Positions 1 to 5,605 are shown, counted from the first letter of the stretch. The stretch: 5,605 nt of DNA from an uncultured Actinomycetes bacterium (GCA_937881255.1 CALGFH010000386.1:1-5605), one strand, 5' to 3'. Notes: generated by a model not told the origin, from the sequence alone. Translations and numbers: made by a program.

Positions 1-8
1 GCGGGTTG

Positions 9-38
9 TTGACAGCCGCCGCGGGACCGGACGATCCT
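9..38 (+). promoter_or_regulatory. Candidate sigma-70-type promoter for the riboswitch-metE transcript
   Basis: A perfect -35 hexamer TTGACA lies at 9-14. After an 18-base spacer, GATCCT at 33-38 matches the key A2 and T6 positions of a -10 element; GACGAT at 30-35 is an alternative with a short 15-base spacer. Transcription would begin near 45, right where the riboswitch P1 stem begins at 46, so the position suits a riboswitch transcript. The -35 is strong and the -10 is weak. This is inference from motif and position only. Confidence 0.42.
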
Positions 39-45
39 TGCCGGG

Positions 46-276
46 CGCTGGTTCGCCCGTCCGTGTTTCACGGGAAACATCGGCCGGGCGTCGCCAAAGA
101 GGGAATCCGGTGCGATTCCGGAGCTGCCCCGCAGCGGTAAGTGGGAACGACAGCCGTCACCGAGGCGCCCACGCTCCTCGGTCCAGCACTGAGCCAGACA
201 GTTCGGGAAGCGACGGCCAGTAGGACCCGGCACGGCCACGCCGCGCCACGCCCACGAGCCCGAAGACCTGCCAGCG
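46..276 (+). ncRNA. Cobalamin (B12) riboswitch upstream of metE
   Basis: This RNA aptamer binds adenosylcobalamin or a related B12 form and controls the gene downstream. The conserved blocks occur in order. GGGAATCCGGTG is at 101-112. GAGCTGCCCCGCAGCGGTAA is at 121-140 and gives a GCTGC/GCAGC hairpin with a CCC loop. AGCACTGAG at 185-193 stands for the usual GCCACTG block, followed by TTCGGGAAG at 202-210. The B12 box, GAGCCCGAAGACCTGCC, is at 256-272. The ends close as a P1 stem: CGCTGG at 46-51 pairs perfectly with CCAGCG at 271-276. The length of about 230 bases is normal for the class. The B12 box departs slightly from the usual AGCCAGGAGACCTGCC. A B12 riboswitch upstream of metE is an established arrangement, including in mycobacteria, and it turns MetE down when B12 is available. 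Confidence 0.95.
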
Positions 277-277
277 T

Positions 278-317
278 CCGCGCGGGAGCGCGGCCCGTCC
301 AGGCCTCGAGGGAGGGC
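278..317 (+). promoter_or_regulatory. Candidate riboswitch expression platform (loop-loop hairpin and ribosome-site hairpin)
   Basis: Just after P1, CCGCGC at 278-283 pairs with GCGCGG at 288-293 around a GGGA loop. This position and shape fit the P13 hairpin of cobalamin riboswitches, whose loop docks with L5. The GGG at 284-286 is complementary to the CCC loop at 128-130. Further on, CCTC at 304-307 can pair with GAGG at 312-315, which is the core of the metE ribosome binding site (GAGGGAGGG, 308-316, just ahead of the ATG at 320). No run of T follows the first hairpin, so control at translation initiation is more likely than an intrinsic terminator. The pairings are seen in the sequence; the switching model is inferred. 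Confidence 0.5.
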
Positions 318-319
318 TT

Positions 320-2629
320 ATGACCGTCAGTTCGACCGTTCACGGGTTCCCGCGGATCGGTGACCGCAGGGAGCTGAAGACCGCCACCGAGGGCTACTGG
401 GCGGGCAGGGTGCCGGCCGAGGAGCTGGAGGCGACGGCCAGGGAGCTGCGCCGCCAGGCCTGGACGTTCCTGCGCGACGCCGGGGTCGGCCAGGTCCCCT
501 CCAACCACTTCTCGCTCTACGACCAGGTGCTCGACACCTGCGTCCTGGTCGGCGCCGTCCCCGGCCGCTACGGGCGGCCGGGCCAGGGCGACGTCGACCT
601 GGGCACCTACTTCGCCATGGCCAGAGGGCGCGCCGACGCCACCGCCATGGAGATGACCAAGTGGTTCGACACCAACTACCACTACCTGGTCCCCGAGCTC
701 GGCCCCGAGGTCGAGTTCGGCCTGGCGGCCATGCCCAAGCCCCTGGCCGAGCTGGCCGAGGCCCGCGAGCTCGGCATCGCCACCCGCCCGGTCCTGCTCG
801 GCCCGGTGACCTTCCTGCTGCTCGGCAAGCCGGCCGACGACGTCGCGGCCGGGTTCGACCGGCTCAGCCTGCTCGACCCGCTGCTGGAGGTGTACGCCGA
901 GCTGCTGGACGAGCTGCAGGCCGCCGGGGCCGAGTGGGTCCAGCTCGACGAGCCGGCCTTCGTTCAGGACCGCTCGCCGGCCGAGCTCGACGCCCTGGCG
1001 CACGCCTACGACCGCCTCGGTGGGTCCAGCGCCCGGCCCAAGCTGCTCGTCTCCAGCTACTTCGACCACCTCGGCGACGCCCTCGGGGTCCTGGCCGCCG
1101 CCCCCGTCGACGGCATCGGCCTGGACCTGACCCGAGACGGGGCCCGAAATCTCGAATTGCTGGCCTCGATCGGCGGCATCGGCGACCGGACCCTGGTCGC
1201 CGGGGTGGTCGACGGCCGCAACATCTGGGCGAACGACCTGGAGCGGTCGCTGTCCACCCTGGCCACCCTGCTCGGCCTGGCCGGCGACGTGGTCGTGTCC
1301 ACCTCCTGCTCGCTCCAGCACGTCCCGATCGACCTGGACGCCGAGCCGTCCCTCGACCCGGAGGTCCGGCCCTGGCTGGCCTTCGCCCGCCAGAAGGTCG
1401 CCGAGGTGGTCACCCTGGCCCGCGGGCTGGCCGAAGGCACCGGCGCCATCACCGAGGAGCTGGAGGTGAACCGCCGGACCCTGGCCGCCCGCCGCCGGTC
1501 GGACAGGGCCCGCGACCCGGCCGTGCGCCGGCGGCTGGACGCGGTCGGCGAGCCCGACCTGCACCGGGCCAGCCCGTACGACGTCCGCGAGAAGGCCCAG
1601 CGGGCCCGGCTCGGCCTGCCGCCGCTGCCCACGACCACCATCGGCTCGTTCCCCCAGACCGGCGAGGTCCGCAAGGCGCGGGCGGCCCGCCGCCGGGGCG
1701 AGCTGGACGAGGCCGGCTACACCGAGCGCATGCGCGCCGAGATCGCCGACGTCATCCGGCTCCAGGACGAGCTGGAGCTGGACGTGCTCGTCCACGGGGA
1801 GCCGGAGCGCAACGACATGGTCCAGTACTTCGGCGAGCAGCTCGCCGGGGTGACGGTGACCGAGCTCGGCTGGGTCCAGTCCTACGGCACCCGCTACGTG
1901 CGCCCGCCGATCATCTTCGGCGACGTGTCCCGGCCGGCCGCCATGACCGTGGAGTGGCTCACCTACGCCCAGTCGCTGACCGAGCGGCCGGTCAAGGGCA
2001 TGCTCACCGGGCCCGTGACCATGCTGAAGTGGTCGTTCGTGCGCGACGACCAGCCGCTCGAGGCGACCGCGCGCCAGCTCGCCCTGGCCATCCGCGACGA
2101 GCTGGCCGACCTGGAGGCGGCCGGGATCGGCGTCATCCAGGTCGACGAGCCGGCCCTGCGCGAGGCCCTGCCGCTCCGCGGCGACCGCCGCCAGGCCTAC
2201 CTGACCTGGGCGGTGGAGGCGTTCCGGCTGGCCACCGCCGGGGTCCGCGACGAGACCCAGGTCCACACCCACATGTGCTACTCGGAGTTCGGCGAGATCC
2301 TGCCGGCCATCGACGGGCTGGACGCCGACGTGACCTCGATCGAGGCCGCCCGGTCGCGCATGGAGCTGGTCCGCGACCTCGACCAGGCCGGCTACGGGCG
2401 CGAGATCGGCCTCGGCGTCTACGACATCCACTCGCCCCGGGTGCCGCCCCCCGACGAGATGTCCACGCTGCTCACCGAGGCCCTGGAGGCGGTCGGCCCG
2501 ACCCGGCTCTGGGTCAACCCCGACTGCGGCCTCAAGACCCGCGACTACCCGGAGGTGCTGGCCTCCCTGCGCAACATGGTCGCGGCGGCCCGGTCGGTCC
2601 GCGAGGGCCTGAGTACGCGACCACGCTGA
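320..2629 (+). CDS. metE: Cobalamin-independent methionine synthase (5-methyltetrahydropteroyltriglutamate--homocysteine methyltransferase)
   Basis: This cytosolic zinc enzyme makes methionine by moving the methyl group of 5-methyltetrahydrofolate (polyglutamate form) to homocysteine without B12, the last step of methionine synthesis. It has 769 residues, close to the 753 of E. coli MetE, and is complete. The N-terminal barrel (about 1-330) opens with the family signature GFPRIGDRRELK. The C-terminal catalytic barrel (about 435-760) holds all four zinc ligands, H651, C653 (in HTHMC), E675 and C736 (in NPDCGLKTR), each exactly ten residues beyond the E. coli numbering. E494 (VHGEPERNDM), D609 (QVDEPALRE) and H704 (YDIHSPRVP) match other active-site positions. 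The ATG start at 320 is preceded by a strong GAGGGAGGG ribosome site. The gene is monocistronic here and under the B12 riboswitch, so expression should fall when cobalamin is available. Codon use is strongly GC-ending apart from a short patch near 1144-1158. Confidence 0.98.
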   Translation: MTVSSTVHGFPRIGDRRELKTATEGYWAGRVPAEELEATARELRRQAWTFLRDAGVGQVPSNHFSLYDQVLDTCVLVGAVPGRYGRPGQGDVDLGTYFAMARGRADATAMEMTKWFDTNYHYLVPELGPEVEFGLAAMPKPLAELAEARELGIATRPVLLGPVTFLLLGKPADDVAAGFDRLSLLDPLLEVYAELLDELQAAGAEWVQLDEPAFVQDRSPAELDALAHAYDRLGGSSARPKLLVSSYFDHLGDALGVLAAAPVDGIGLDLTRDGARNLELLASIGGIGDRTLVAGVVDGRNIWANDLERSLSTLATLLGLAGDVVVSTSCSLQHVPIDLDAEPSLDPEVRPWLAFARQKVAEVVTLARGLAEGTGAITEELEVNRRTLAARRRSDRARDPAVRRRLDAVGEPDLHRASPYDVREKAQRARLGLPPLPTTTIGSFPQTGEVRKARAARRRGELDEAGYTERMRAEIADVIRLQDELELDVLVHGEPERNDMVQYFGEQLAGVTVTELGWVQSYGTRYVRPPIIFGDVSRPAAMTVEWLTYAQSLTERPVKGMLTGPVTMLKWSFVRDDQPLEATARQLALAIRDELADLEAAGIGVIQVDEPALREALPLRGDRRQAYLTWAVEAFRLATAGVRDETQVHTHMCYSEFGEILPAIDGLDADVTSIEAARSRMELVRDLDQAGYGREIGLGVYDIHSPRVPPPDEMSTLLTEALEAVGPTRLWVNPDCGLKTRDYPEVLASLRNMVAAARSVREGLSTRPR

Positions 2630-2656
2630 CCATGGCACAGGCGCTCCTGGGGGGCC

Positions 2657-2680
2657 GTGGGGGGAGGCGAGCCCCCCCAC
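2657..2680. terminator. GC-rich hairpin between convergent genes, possible bidirectional terminator
   Basis: GTGGGGGG at 2657-2664 pairs perfectly with CCCCCCAC at 2673-2680 around an 8-base loop, 27 bases after the metE stop and about 55 bases past the stop of the opposing scramblase-like gene. It is the only strong hairpin in the 105-base gap between the convergent genes. Neither side has a T-run, as is common for hairpins at gene ends in high-GC actinobacteria, so termination efficiency is uncertain. The rest of the gap (2681-2734) shows nothing recognisable. Confidence 0.5.
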
Positions 2681-2734
2681 ATGGATCAGGGACTGCCAGT
2701 GGTCGAACTGCCGGTCATCGTCGTCGGCTCTCGG

Positions 2735-3337
2735 CTAGTCGGCGTAGTCCTTCTGCTTCATGACCACGTCGATGACCAGGCAGGTGGCCACGGCCAGGCT
2801 GCGCAGGGGGTCGACGGCGGAGGGGCTGACCTCGACCACGTAGGTGTCGGCGTCGGTGAACAGCTCGCGCAGCCCGGCCCAGCGCTTGGTCACGCGGGCG
2901 ATCGCCTGGCCGGCGCCGTCGAAGACGCTGAAGTCCTTGGCCCGCCAGTTGTGGGCCCGGACCTCGCCGAGCTGGGCCCCGCGGGGGTCGAGCAGGGTGA
3001 AGCGCGCCTTGCCCAGGCGGACCTGCTTGGTGATCTCACCCACCGGCTGGCCGTCGGCCCGCACCACCCGGCAGCGCCAGGTGAACCACGGCTTGTGCAC
3101 GATCAGCTCGGTCACGGCCCCGGGCCCGAGGATGTGCAGGGTGATCGGCAGGGTGACGTCCCAGCTGGTGAACACCCGGGCCAGAAAGGCCAGCGGCGAC
3201 TGGCTGGCCTGCACCACCGCGCCGATCTGGCGGCCGCTCGGGTCGAGCACGTCGTACTCGTTGCGGAGCTCGATCAGCTTGAGCTTCTGCTTGACGATCA
3301 GCACCTGCTGGGTGAGCAGCGACCCCGCCGGCATCAT
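2735..3337 (-). CDS. Phospholipid scramblase-like protein (tubby/LURP-one-like fold)
   Basis: The protein has 200 residues and resembles the phospholipid scramblase family (Pfam Scramblase, in the tubby-like/LURP-one-related superfamily). The evidence is C-terminal: VTKRWAGL at 149-156, FTDADTY at 160-166, and a hydrophobic stretch LRSLAVATCLVIDVVM at 178-193. These match in order the family pattern of K-x-W-x-G, then F-T-D-A-D, then a buried helix ending in LID. The N-terminal part alternates short beta-like strands with D-x-x-G turns (LDPSGRQIG at 31-39, LDPRGAQLG at 116-124), as expected of this barrel fold. No signal peptide is seen. Eukaryotic members are linked to lipid movement and DNA or protein binding; the role of bacterial members is poorly known, so lipid scrambling should not be assumed. 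The ATG at 3337-3335 shares one base with the methyltransferase stop (TGATG), which suggests translational coupling. A second ATG follows at once and could be the true start; the ribosome site is weak. Confidence 0.82.
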   Translation of the reverse strand: MMPAGSLLTQQVLIVKQKLKLIELRNEYDVLDPSGRQIGAVVQASQSPLAFLARVFTSWDVTLPITLHILGPGAVTELIVHKPWFTWRCRVVRADGQPVGEITKQVRLGKARFTLLDPRGAQLGEVRAHNWRAKDFSVFDGAGQAIARVTKRWAGLRELFTDADTYVVEVSPSAVDPLRSLAVATCLVIDVVMKQKDYAD

Positions 3338-4158
3338 CAGGGCTTCGTCGCCTTGAGCGAGAACAGCAGCGGCAGCCTGGCGTCGTCGGGCTCCGGCAGC
3401 CGCCAGACCCCGGACCCTGGCTCGGTCTCGACCATGAACGGGAACATCTTCCATGGCACCCAGGGATGCTCGTGGAGGTACTCGATGCGCAGCCCGGCCG
3501 CGGCCAGCGAGCTGACGATCTCCCCCATGCTGTGCTGCCAGGCGTATTCGAACGGCGCCTCCACGGGGGCGTCCGGGTCGGCGTAGGACCCTTCGTTGGG
3601 GAACACCAGCGGGTCCGGGGACGGCCAGTAGTGGTAGTGGAGGCGGAGCTCGGTGGCCGTGTCGTCGTCGTCGAAGGCCCAGGCGAACGGGTGGGCCTCG
3701 GCGATGTAGAAGAAGCCGCCCGGACGCACGAAGTGGGCCACCACCTCGGCCCAGCGGGGCAGGTCGGGCAGCCAGTTGATGGCCCCGAAGGAGGTGAACA
3801 CCACGTCGAACTGGCCCTCGAGGTGGTCCGGGAGCTCGGCCACGTCCGCGACCACGAAGGTCGCTTCCAGGCCGGTCTCGGCGGCCAGGAGCCGGGCCTG
3901 CTCGATGCCGCGCTCCGAGATGTCGATCCCGGTCACCCTGGCCCCGCGCCTGGCCCAGGCGAGCGTGTCCAGCCCGAAGTGGCACTGGAGGTGGAGCAGG
4001 TCCTTGCCGGTGACGTCGCCGACCTCGTCGACCAGGAGTGGGTACAGGTCGGCGCGGCTGCCCGACTTCCAGCCCTCGACGTCGTAGAACGCCGAGCGGA
4101 CGTGGATCGGCGTCCACTCGTCCCAGAGGGCGCGGTTGGCGGCGACACGCGGGTCCAT
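3337..4158 (-). CDS. Class I SAM-dependent methyltransferase, substrate unknown
   Basis: The protein has 273 residues and a Rossmann-type methyltransferase core. Motif I is LLHLQCHFGLDTLAWARRGA (54-73), the variant in which LQCHFGLDT replaces the classic GxGxG; it is typical of a common actinobacterial and proteobacterial subfamily. VTGIDIS at 75-81 supplies the acidic residue (D79) expected to hold the SAM ribose. VVADVAELP (102-110) and FDVVFTSFGAINWLPDL (117-133) are the next core motifs, followed by FVRPGGFFYIAEAHPFAW (143-160). The remaining 110 residues are rich in Trp, Tyr and His and probably shape the substrate pocket. No membrane segment or signal peptide is seen, so it is likely cytosolic. 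The substrate cannot be read from sequence. The ATG at 4158-4156 is chosen because it begins the family-typical N-terminus (ANRALWDEW) and the open frame upstream has no family resemblance. No good ribosome site precedes it. It is the first gene of a two-gene unit with the scramblase-like gene. Confidence 0.9.
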   Translation of the reverse strand: MDPRVAANRALWDEWTPIHVRSAFYDVEGWKSGSRADLYPLLVDEVGDVTGKDLLHLQCHFGLDTLAWARRGARVTGIDISERGIEQARLLAAETGLEATFVVADVAELPDHLEGQFDVVFTSFGAINWLPDLPRWAEVVAHFVRPGGFFYIAEAHPFAWAFDDDDTATELRLHYHYWPSPDPLVFPNEGSYADPDAPVEAPFEYAWQHSMGEIVSSLAAAGLRIEYLHEHPWVPWKMFPFMVETEPGSGVWRLPEPDDARLPLLFSLKATKP

Positions 4159-4193
4159 GGCCGAAGCGTGCCACGGGACGGCGCCCGGCGCAC

Positions 4194-4215
4194 CGCCTTT
4201 GTGGTGAGGAAGGCG
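4194..4215. repeat. Short hairpin upstream of the methyltransferase gene
   Basis: CGCCTT at 4194-4199 pairs perfectly with AAGGCG at 4210-4215 around a 10-base loop. It lies 36 bases before the methyltransferase start in that gene's direction and shares bases 4214-4215 with the large inverted repeat, so the two folds would compete. The pairing is seen; any function is unknown. Confidence 0.4.
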
Positions 4216-4323
4216 TCCGGTGGGGCGAGGCCAGGAGTCGGGAGTCCGAACCCGAAGAAGCCTGCGGCTCCCCGGCTGAAGGGCAAATCCCCCGCTCGCC
4301 CCGCCCCACCGGACGGTCACCGC
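4201..4323. repeat. Long imperfect inverted repeat in the divergent intergenic region
   Basis: CGTCCGGTGGGGCG at 4214-4227 is the exact reverse complement of CGCCCCACCGGACG at 4302-4315, giving 14 base pairs. The stem extends outward after an uneven internal loop: GTGGTGA at 4201-4207 faces TCACCGC at 4317-4323, with one G-T pair. Inward, GGGGCGAG at 4222-4229 can pair instead with CTCGCCCC at 4295-4302, because the right arm carries a short CGCCCC/GCCCC duplication. The 74-base interior has only weak local hairpins; one of them (GAGCC/GGCTT, read on the minus strand, 4258-4270) needs a G-U pair that exists only in minus-strand RNA. No flanking target duplication was found. It could be a structured leader of the methyltransferase mRNA, a dispersed palindromic repeat or a regulator site. 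I recognise no known RNA family. Confidence 0.6.
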
Positions 4324-4326
4324 TCA

Positions 4327-4332
4327 AGGGTA
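4327..4332 (-). promoter_or_regulatory. Weak candidate -10 element for the methyltransferase unit
   Basis: Read on the minus strand, 4332-4327 is TACCCT, which fits the TAnnnT pattern of a -10 box. No convincing -35 lies 16 to 18 bases upstream; CCGTCA is the nearest. If used, transcription would start near 4320 and the inverted repeat would form the 5' part of a leader of about 160 bases. This is weak evidence, and other start sites closer to the gene are equally possible. Confidence 0.18.
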
Positions 4333-4348
4333 CCGCGCCGGCTGGTCT

Positions 4349-4378
4349 TTGACGGCAGGCTTACGTGGTTTCCAGGAT
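4349..4378 (+). promoter_or_regulatory. Candidate promoter of the VWA-MoxR operon
   Basis: TTGACG at 4349-4354 is one base from the ideal -35. CAGGAT at 4373-4378, after an 18-base spacer, is close to the TAGGAT type of -10 seen in high-GC actinobacteria. Transcription would start near 4385, giving a leader of under 40 bases before the ATG at 4422. It lies outside the inverted repeat, so that repeat would not be in this transcript. Inference from motifs only. Confidence 0.4.
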
Positions 4379-4421
4379 CGTGGCAGCCTAGGGGAGGAAC
4401 ACCGCGAGCCTGGAGTTGTCG

Positions 4422-5456
4422 ATGACCTTTGCCACCCCCCTGGCGCTCCTGGCGTTGCTGTTGATCCCCCTCGTCATCCTCGCCCTCGTTCTGGCCAGGC
4501 GGCGGCGGATCCGCTACGCGATCCGCTACCCGGCCCTGGACGTGCTCGCCGGGGTGGTCGAGCGGGAGCGGCGAGGCCGGTGGATTCCTGCTGCCCTGCT
4601 GGTGCTGGCCCTGACCGCCCTGCTGCTGGGCGCGGCCAGGCCGATGGCCAGGGTCCCCGTCCCCCGCGACGAGGCCACGGTCATGCTGGTGATCGACGTG
4701 TCCGGGTCGATGAACGCCGACGACGTCGAGCCGACCCGGATGGAGGCGGCCGAGCGGGCGGCCAGCCGGTTCCTCGACCGCCTGCCGGAGCGCTTCCAGG
4801 TGGGGCTGGTCGTCTTCTCCAGCGAGGCCGAGACGCTGGTGCCGCCGACCACCGACCGGGAGGCGGTGCGCAGCGCGCTGGACACCCTGAACGCCAACGG
4901 TGGGACGGCCATGGGCGACGGCCTGGCCAGAGCCCTGGACGTGATCGAGGCGGCCCGCCAGGAGGCGACCGGCGGCGGCCCACCGACCACCGTCGACCCC
5001 GGGGCCACGCCCGCCCCGACCACCCCCGACCCAAACGCCCAGCAGCCGGCCGTGCCGCCGGCGGTGACGCTGCTGCTCTCGGACGGGGCCAACTCGGCCG
5101 GCGGCGACCCGTTCATCCAGGCCGAGCGGGCCCGCCAGCTCAAGGTGCCCGTCTACACGATCGCCCTGGGCACGGCCGGCGGGGTGCTGCGGCAGCCGAA
5201 CGCCTTCGGCGGCACCCGCATCCAGCCGGTCCCGCCCGACCCGGACAGCCTGGCCCGGATCGCCGAGACCAGCAACGGCCGCTTCTTCGAGGCGCCGAGC
5301 AGCGAGAACCTGACCGCGGTGTACGACAGCCTGGGATCGCGCATCGGCTTCCGCATGGAGGAGCGGGAGGTGACGGTGGCGTTCACCGCCGCCGGCCTGC
5401 TCCTGCTGGCCGCCGCCGGCGCGCTCCGGGCCCGCCGTGGCGCCCGGCTCCCCTGA
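4422..5456 (+). CDS. Membrane-anchored VWA-domain protein (BatA/Rv1481-like), MoxR-associated
   Basis: The protein has 344 residues and two N-terminal membrane segments (about 5-25 and 54-72), a VWA domain (about 87-305) and a third membrane segment (about 317-336). This is the layout of BatA-type proteins and of mycobacterial Rv1481, which shares stretches such as VMLVIDVS and DVEP-x-RM. The metal site (MIDAS) is intact: DVSGS at 92-96, a Thr in GGTAMGDG (T162) and D221 in LLSDGANS. Such proteins work with MoxR AAA+ ATPases, probably in assembling or maturing envelope or metal-dependent proteins; the exact client is unknown. Residues about 184-213 are a Pro/Thr/Gly-rich low-complexity insert inside the VWA domain. 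ATG 4422 is preferred over the in-frame TTG at 4416 because GGAG at 4412-4415 is six bases from the ATG but touches the TTG. The MoxR gene follows after 34 bases, presumably in the same operon. Confidence 0.92.
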   Translation: MTFATPLALLALLLIPLVILALVLARRRRIRYAIRYPALDVLAGVVERERRGRWIPAALLVLALTALLLGAARPMARVPVPRDEATVMLVIDVSGSMNADDVEPTRMEAAERAASRFLDRLPERFQVGLVVFSSEAETLVPPTTDREAVRSALDTLNANGGTAMGDGLARALDVIEAARQEATGGGPPTTVDPGATPAPTTPDPNAQQPAVPPAVTLLLSDGANSAGGDPFIQAERARQLKVPVYTIALGTAGGVLRQPNAFGGTRIQPVPPDPDSLARIAETSNGRFFEAPSSENLTAVYDSLGSRIGFRMEEREVTVAFTAAGLLLLAAAGALRARRGARLP

Positions 5457-5490
5457 TCGACCTGATGACGCATTCGTGCAAGGAGCTCAG

Positions 5491-5605
5491 ATGACCGAGA
5501 ACGACCAGCGCCGCCTCAGCGTGGCCGATCCCGCCAACCCCTCGGCAGCCCTCGAGGCGGCGTTGTTCGAGATCAAGCGGGTCATCGTCGGCCAAGAAGG
5601 CATGC
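5491..5605 (+). CDS. MoxR-family AAA+ ATPase, N-terminal fragment cut by the window end
   Basis: Only the first 38 codons are present. The visible sequence ends in LFEIKRVIVGQEGM, which matches the start of the MoxR AAA+ core (helix then VIVGQ, just before the region leading to Walker A). The ATP-binding motifs lie beyond the window. The ATG at 5491 has a good ribosome site, AAGGAG at 5480-5485, five bases away. MoxR proteins act as ATP-driven chaperones with VWA-domain partners, so the VWA gene 34 bases upstream is strong support. The first 18 residues are polar and look like an unstructured tail. In mycobacteria the order is moxR, DUF58 gene, VWA gene; here the VWA gene comes first. Confidence 0.87.
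   Translation, partial: MTENDQRRLSVADPANPSAALEAALFEIKRVIVGQEGM

Noticed and set aside
68..2680. An 870-codon open frame on the minus strand opposite the riboswitch and metE
   Set aside because: It is a shadow of the GC-rich codon pattern of metE. Its translation is a low-complexity Gly/Ala/Val/Leu/Asp mix with no family motif, and it crosses the riboswitch.
661..2763. A 700-codon + strand open frame overlapping metE in another frame
   Set aside because: Its translation is almost all Arg, Gly, Pro and Ala, typical of a wrong frame in high-GC DNA; metE is unmistakable in the correct frame.
4215..4314. tRNA or selenocysteine tRNA in the inverted repeat
   Set aside because: A T-arm-like CGGGTTCGG...CCCG and an acceptor-like stem are present on the minus strand, but the loop has eight bases, extra bases separate it from the stem, and no proper anticodon arm forms.
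4215..4314. Glycine or c-di-AMP riboswitch in the inverted repeat
   Set aside because: The + strand CTGAAGGGCAAATCC vaguely recalls parts of these aptamers, but the other conserved blocks are missing.
4159..4320. N-terminal extension of the methyltransferase to an ATG at 4320
   Set aside because: The extra 54 residues show no family resemblance and would run through the inverted repeat; the ATG at 4158 begins the typical N-terminus.
4416..4421. TTG at 4416 as the start of the VWA gene
   Set aside because: The ribosome site GGAG at 4412-4415 directly abuts it, with no spacer; the ATG at 4422 has a normal six-base spacing.
2657..4425. Long + strand open frames antisense to the scramblase-like and methyltransferase genes
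   Set aside because: No recognisable domains, biased composition, and the opposite-strand genes have clear family motifs.
5465..5494. Nine-codon open frame overlapping the moxR start
   Set aside because: No ribosome site of its own and no family support; it is most simply part of the intergenic gap.

Overview
The window is very GC-rich. Every believable gene uses codons ending almost entirely in G or C, and five genes or gene parts fill nearly all of it. The best guess is an actinobacterium (Actinomycetota), possibly from a poorly cultured lineage. The support is a B12-riboswitch-controlled metE, as is known in mycobacteria, a membrane VWA protein resembling mycobacterial Rv1481, and a MoxR ATPase start beside it. 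No rRNA, tRNA, CRISPR array, insertion sequence or phage gene was found.

Layout. Positions 1-319 hold a candidate promoter and a complete cobalamin riboswitch with a plausible switching region. This leads into metE (320-2629, + strand), the B12-independent methionine synthase. A GC-rich hairpin at 2657-2680 separates metE from a convergent two-gene minus-strand unit. In its direction of transcription, that unit is a class I SAM-dependent methyltransferase (4158 to 3337) followed by a phospholipid-scramblase-like protein (3337 to 2735). The two genes overlap by one base in a TGATG junction. A 263-base divergent intergenic region follows, carrying a long imperfect inverted repeat and weak candidate promoters. 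Last, on the + strand, come a membrane-anchored VWA-domain protein (4422-5456) and the first 38 codons of a MoxR-family AAA+ ATPase (5491 onward, cut by the window end).

How it works together. The riboswitch and metE form one regulatory unit: when adenosylcobalamin is plentiful the RNA should lower MetE, presumably because a B12-dependent synthase (MetH) takes over. The methyltransferase and scramblase-like genes look co-translated, but their substrates cannot be read from sequence. The VWA and MoxR genes form the start of a MoxR/VWA chaperone-type operon that probably continues beyond the window. No clearly new multi-gene system is visible. The items most worth a second look are the structured inverted repeat at 4201-4323, the methyltransferase/scramblase pair, and the details of the metE riboswitch switching region.
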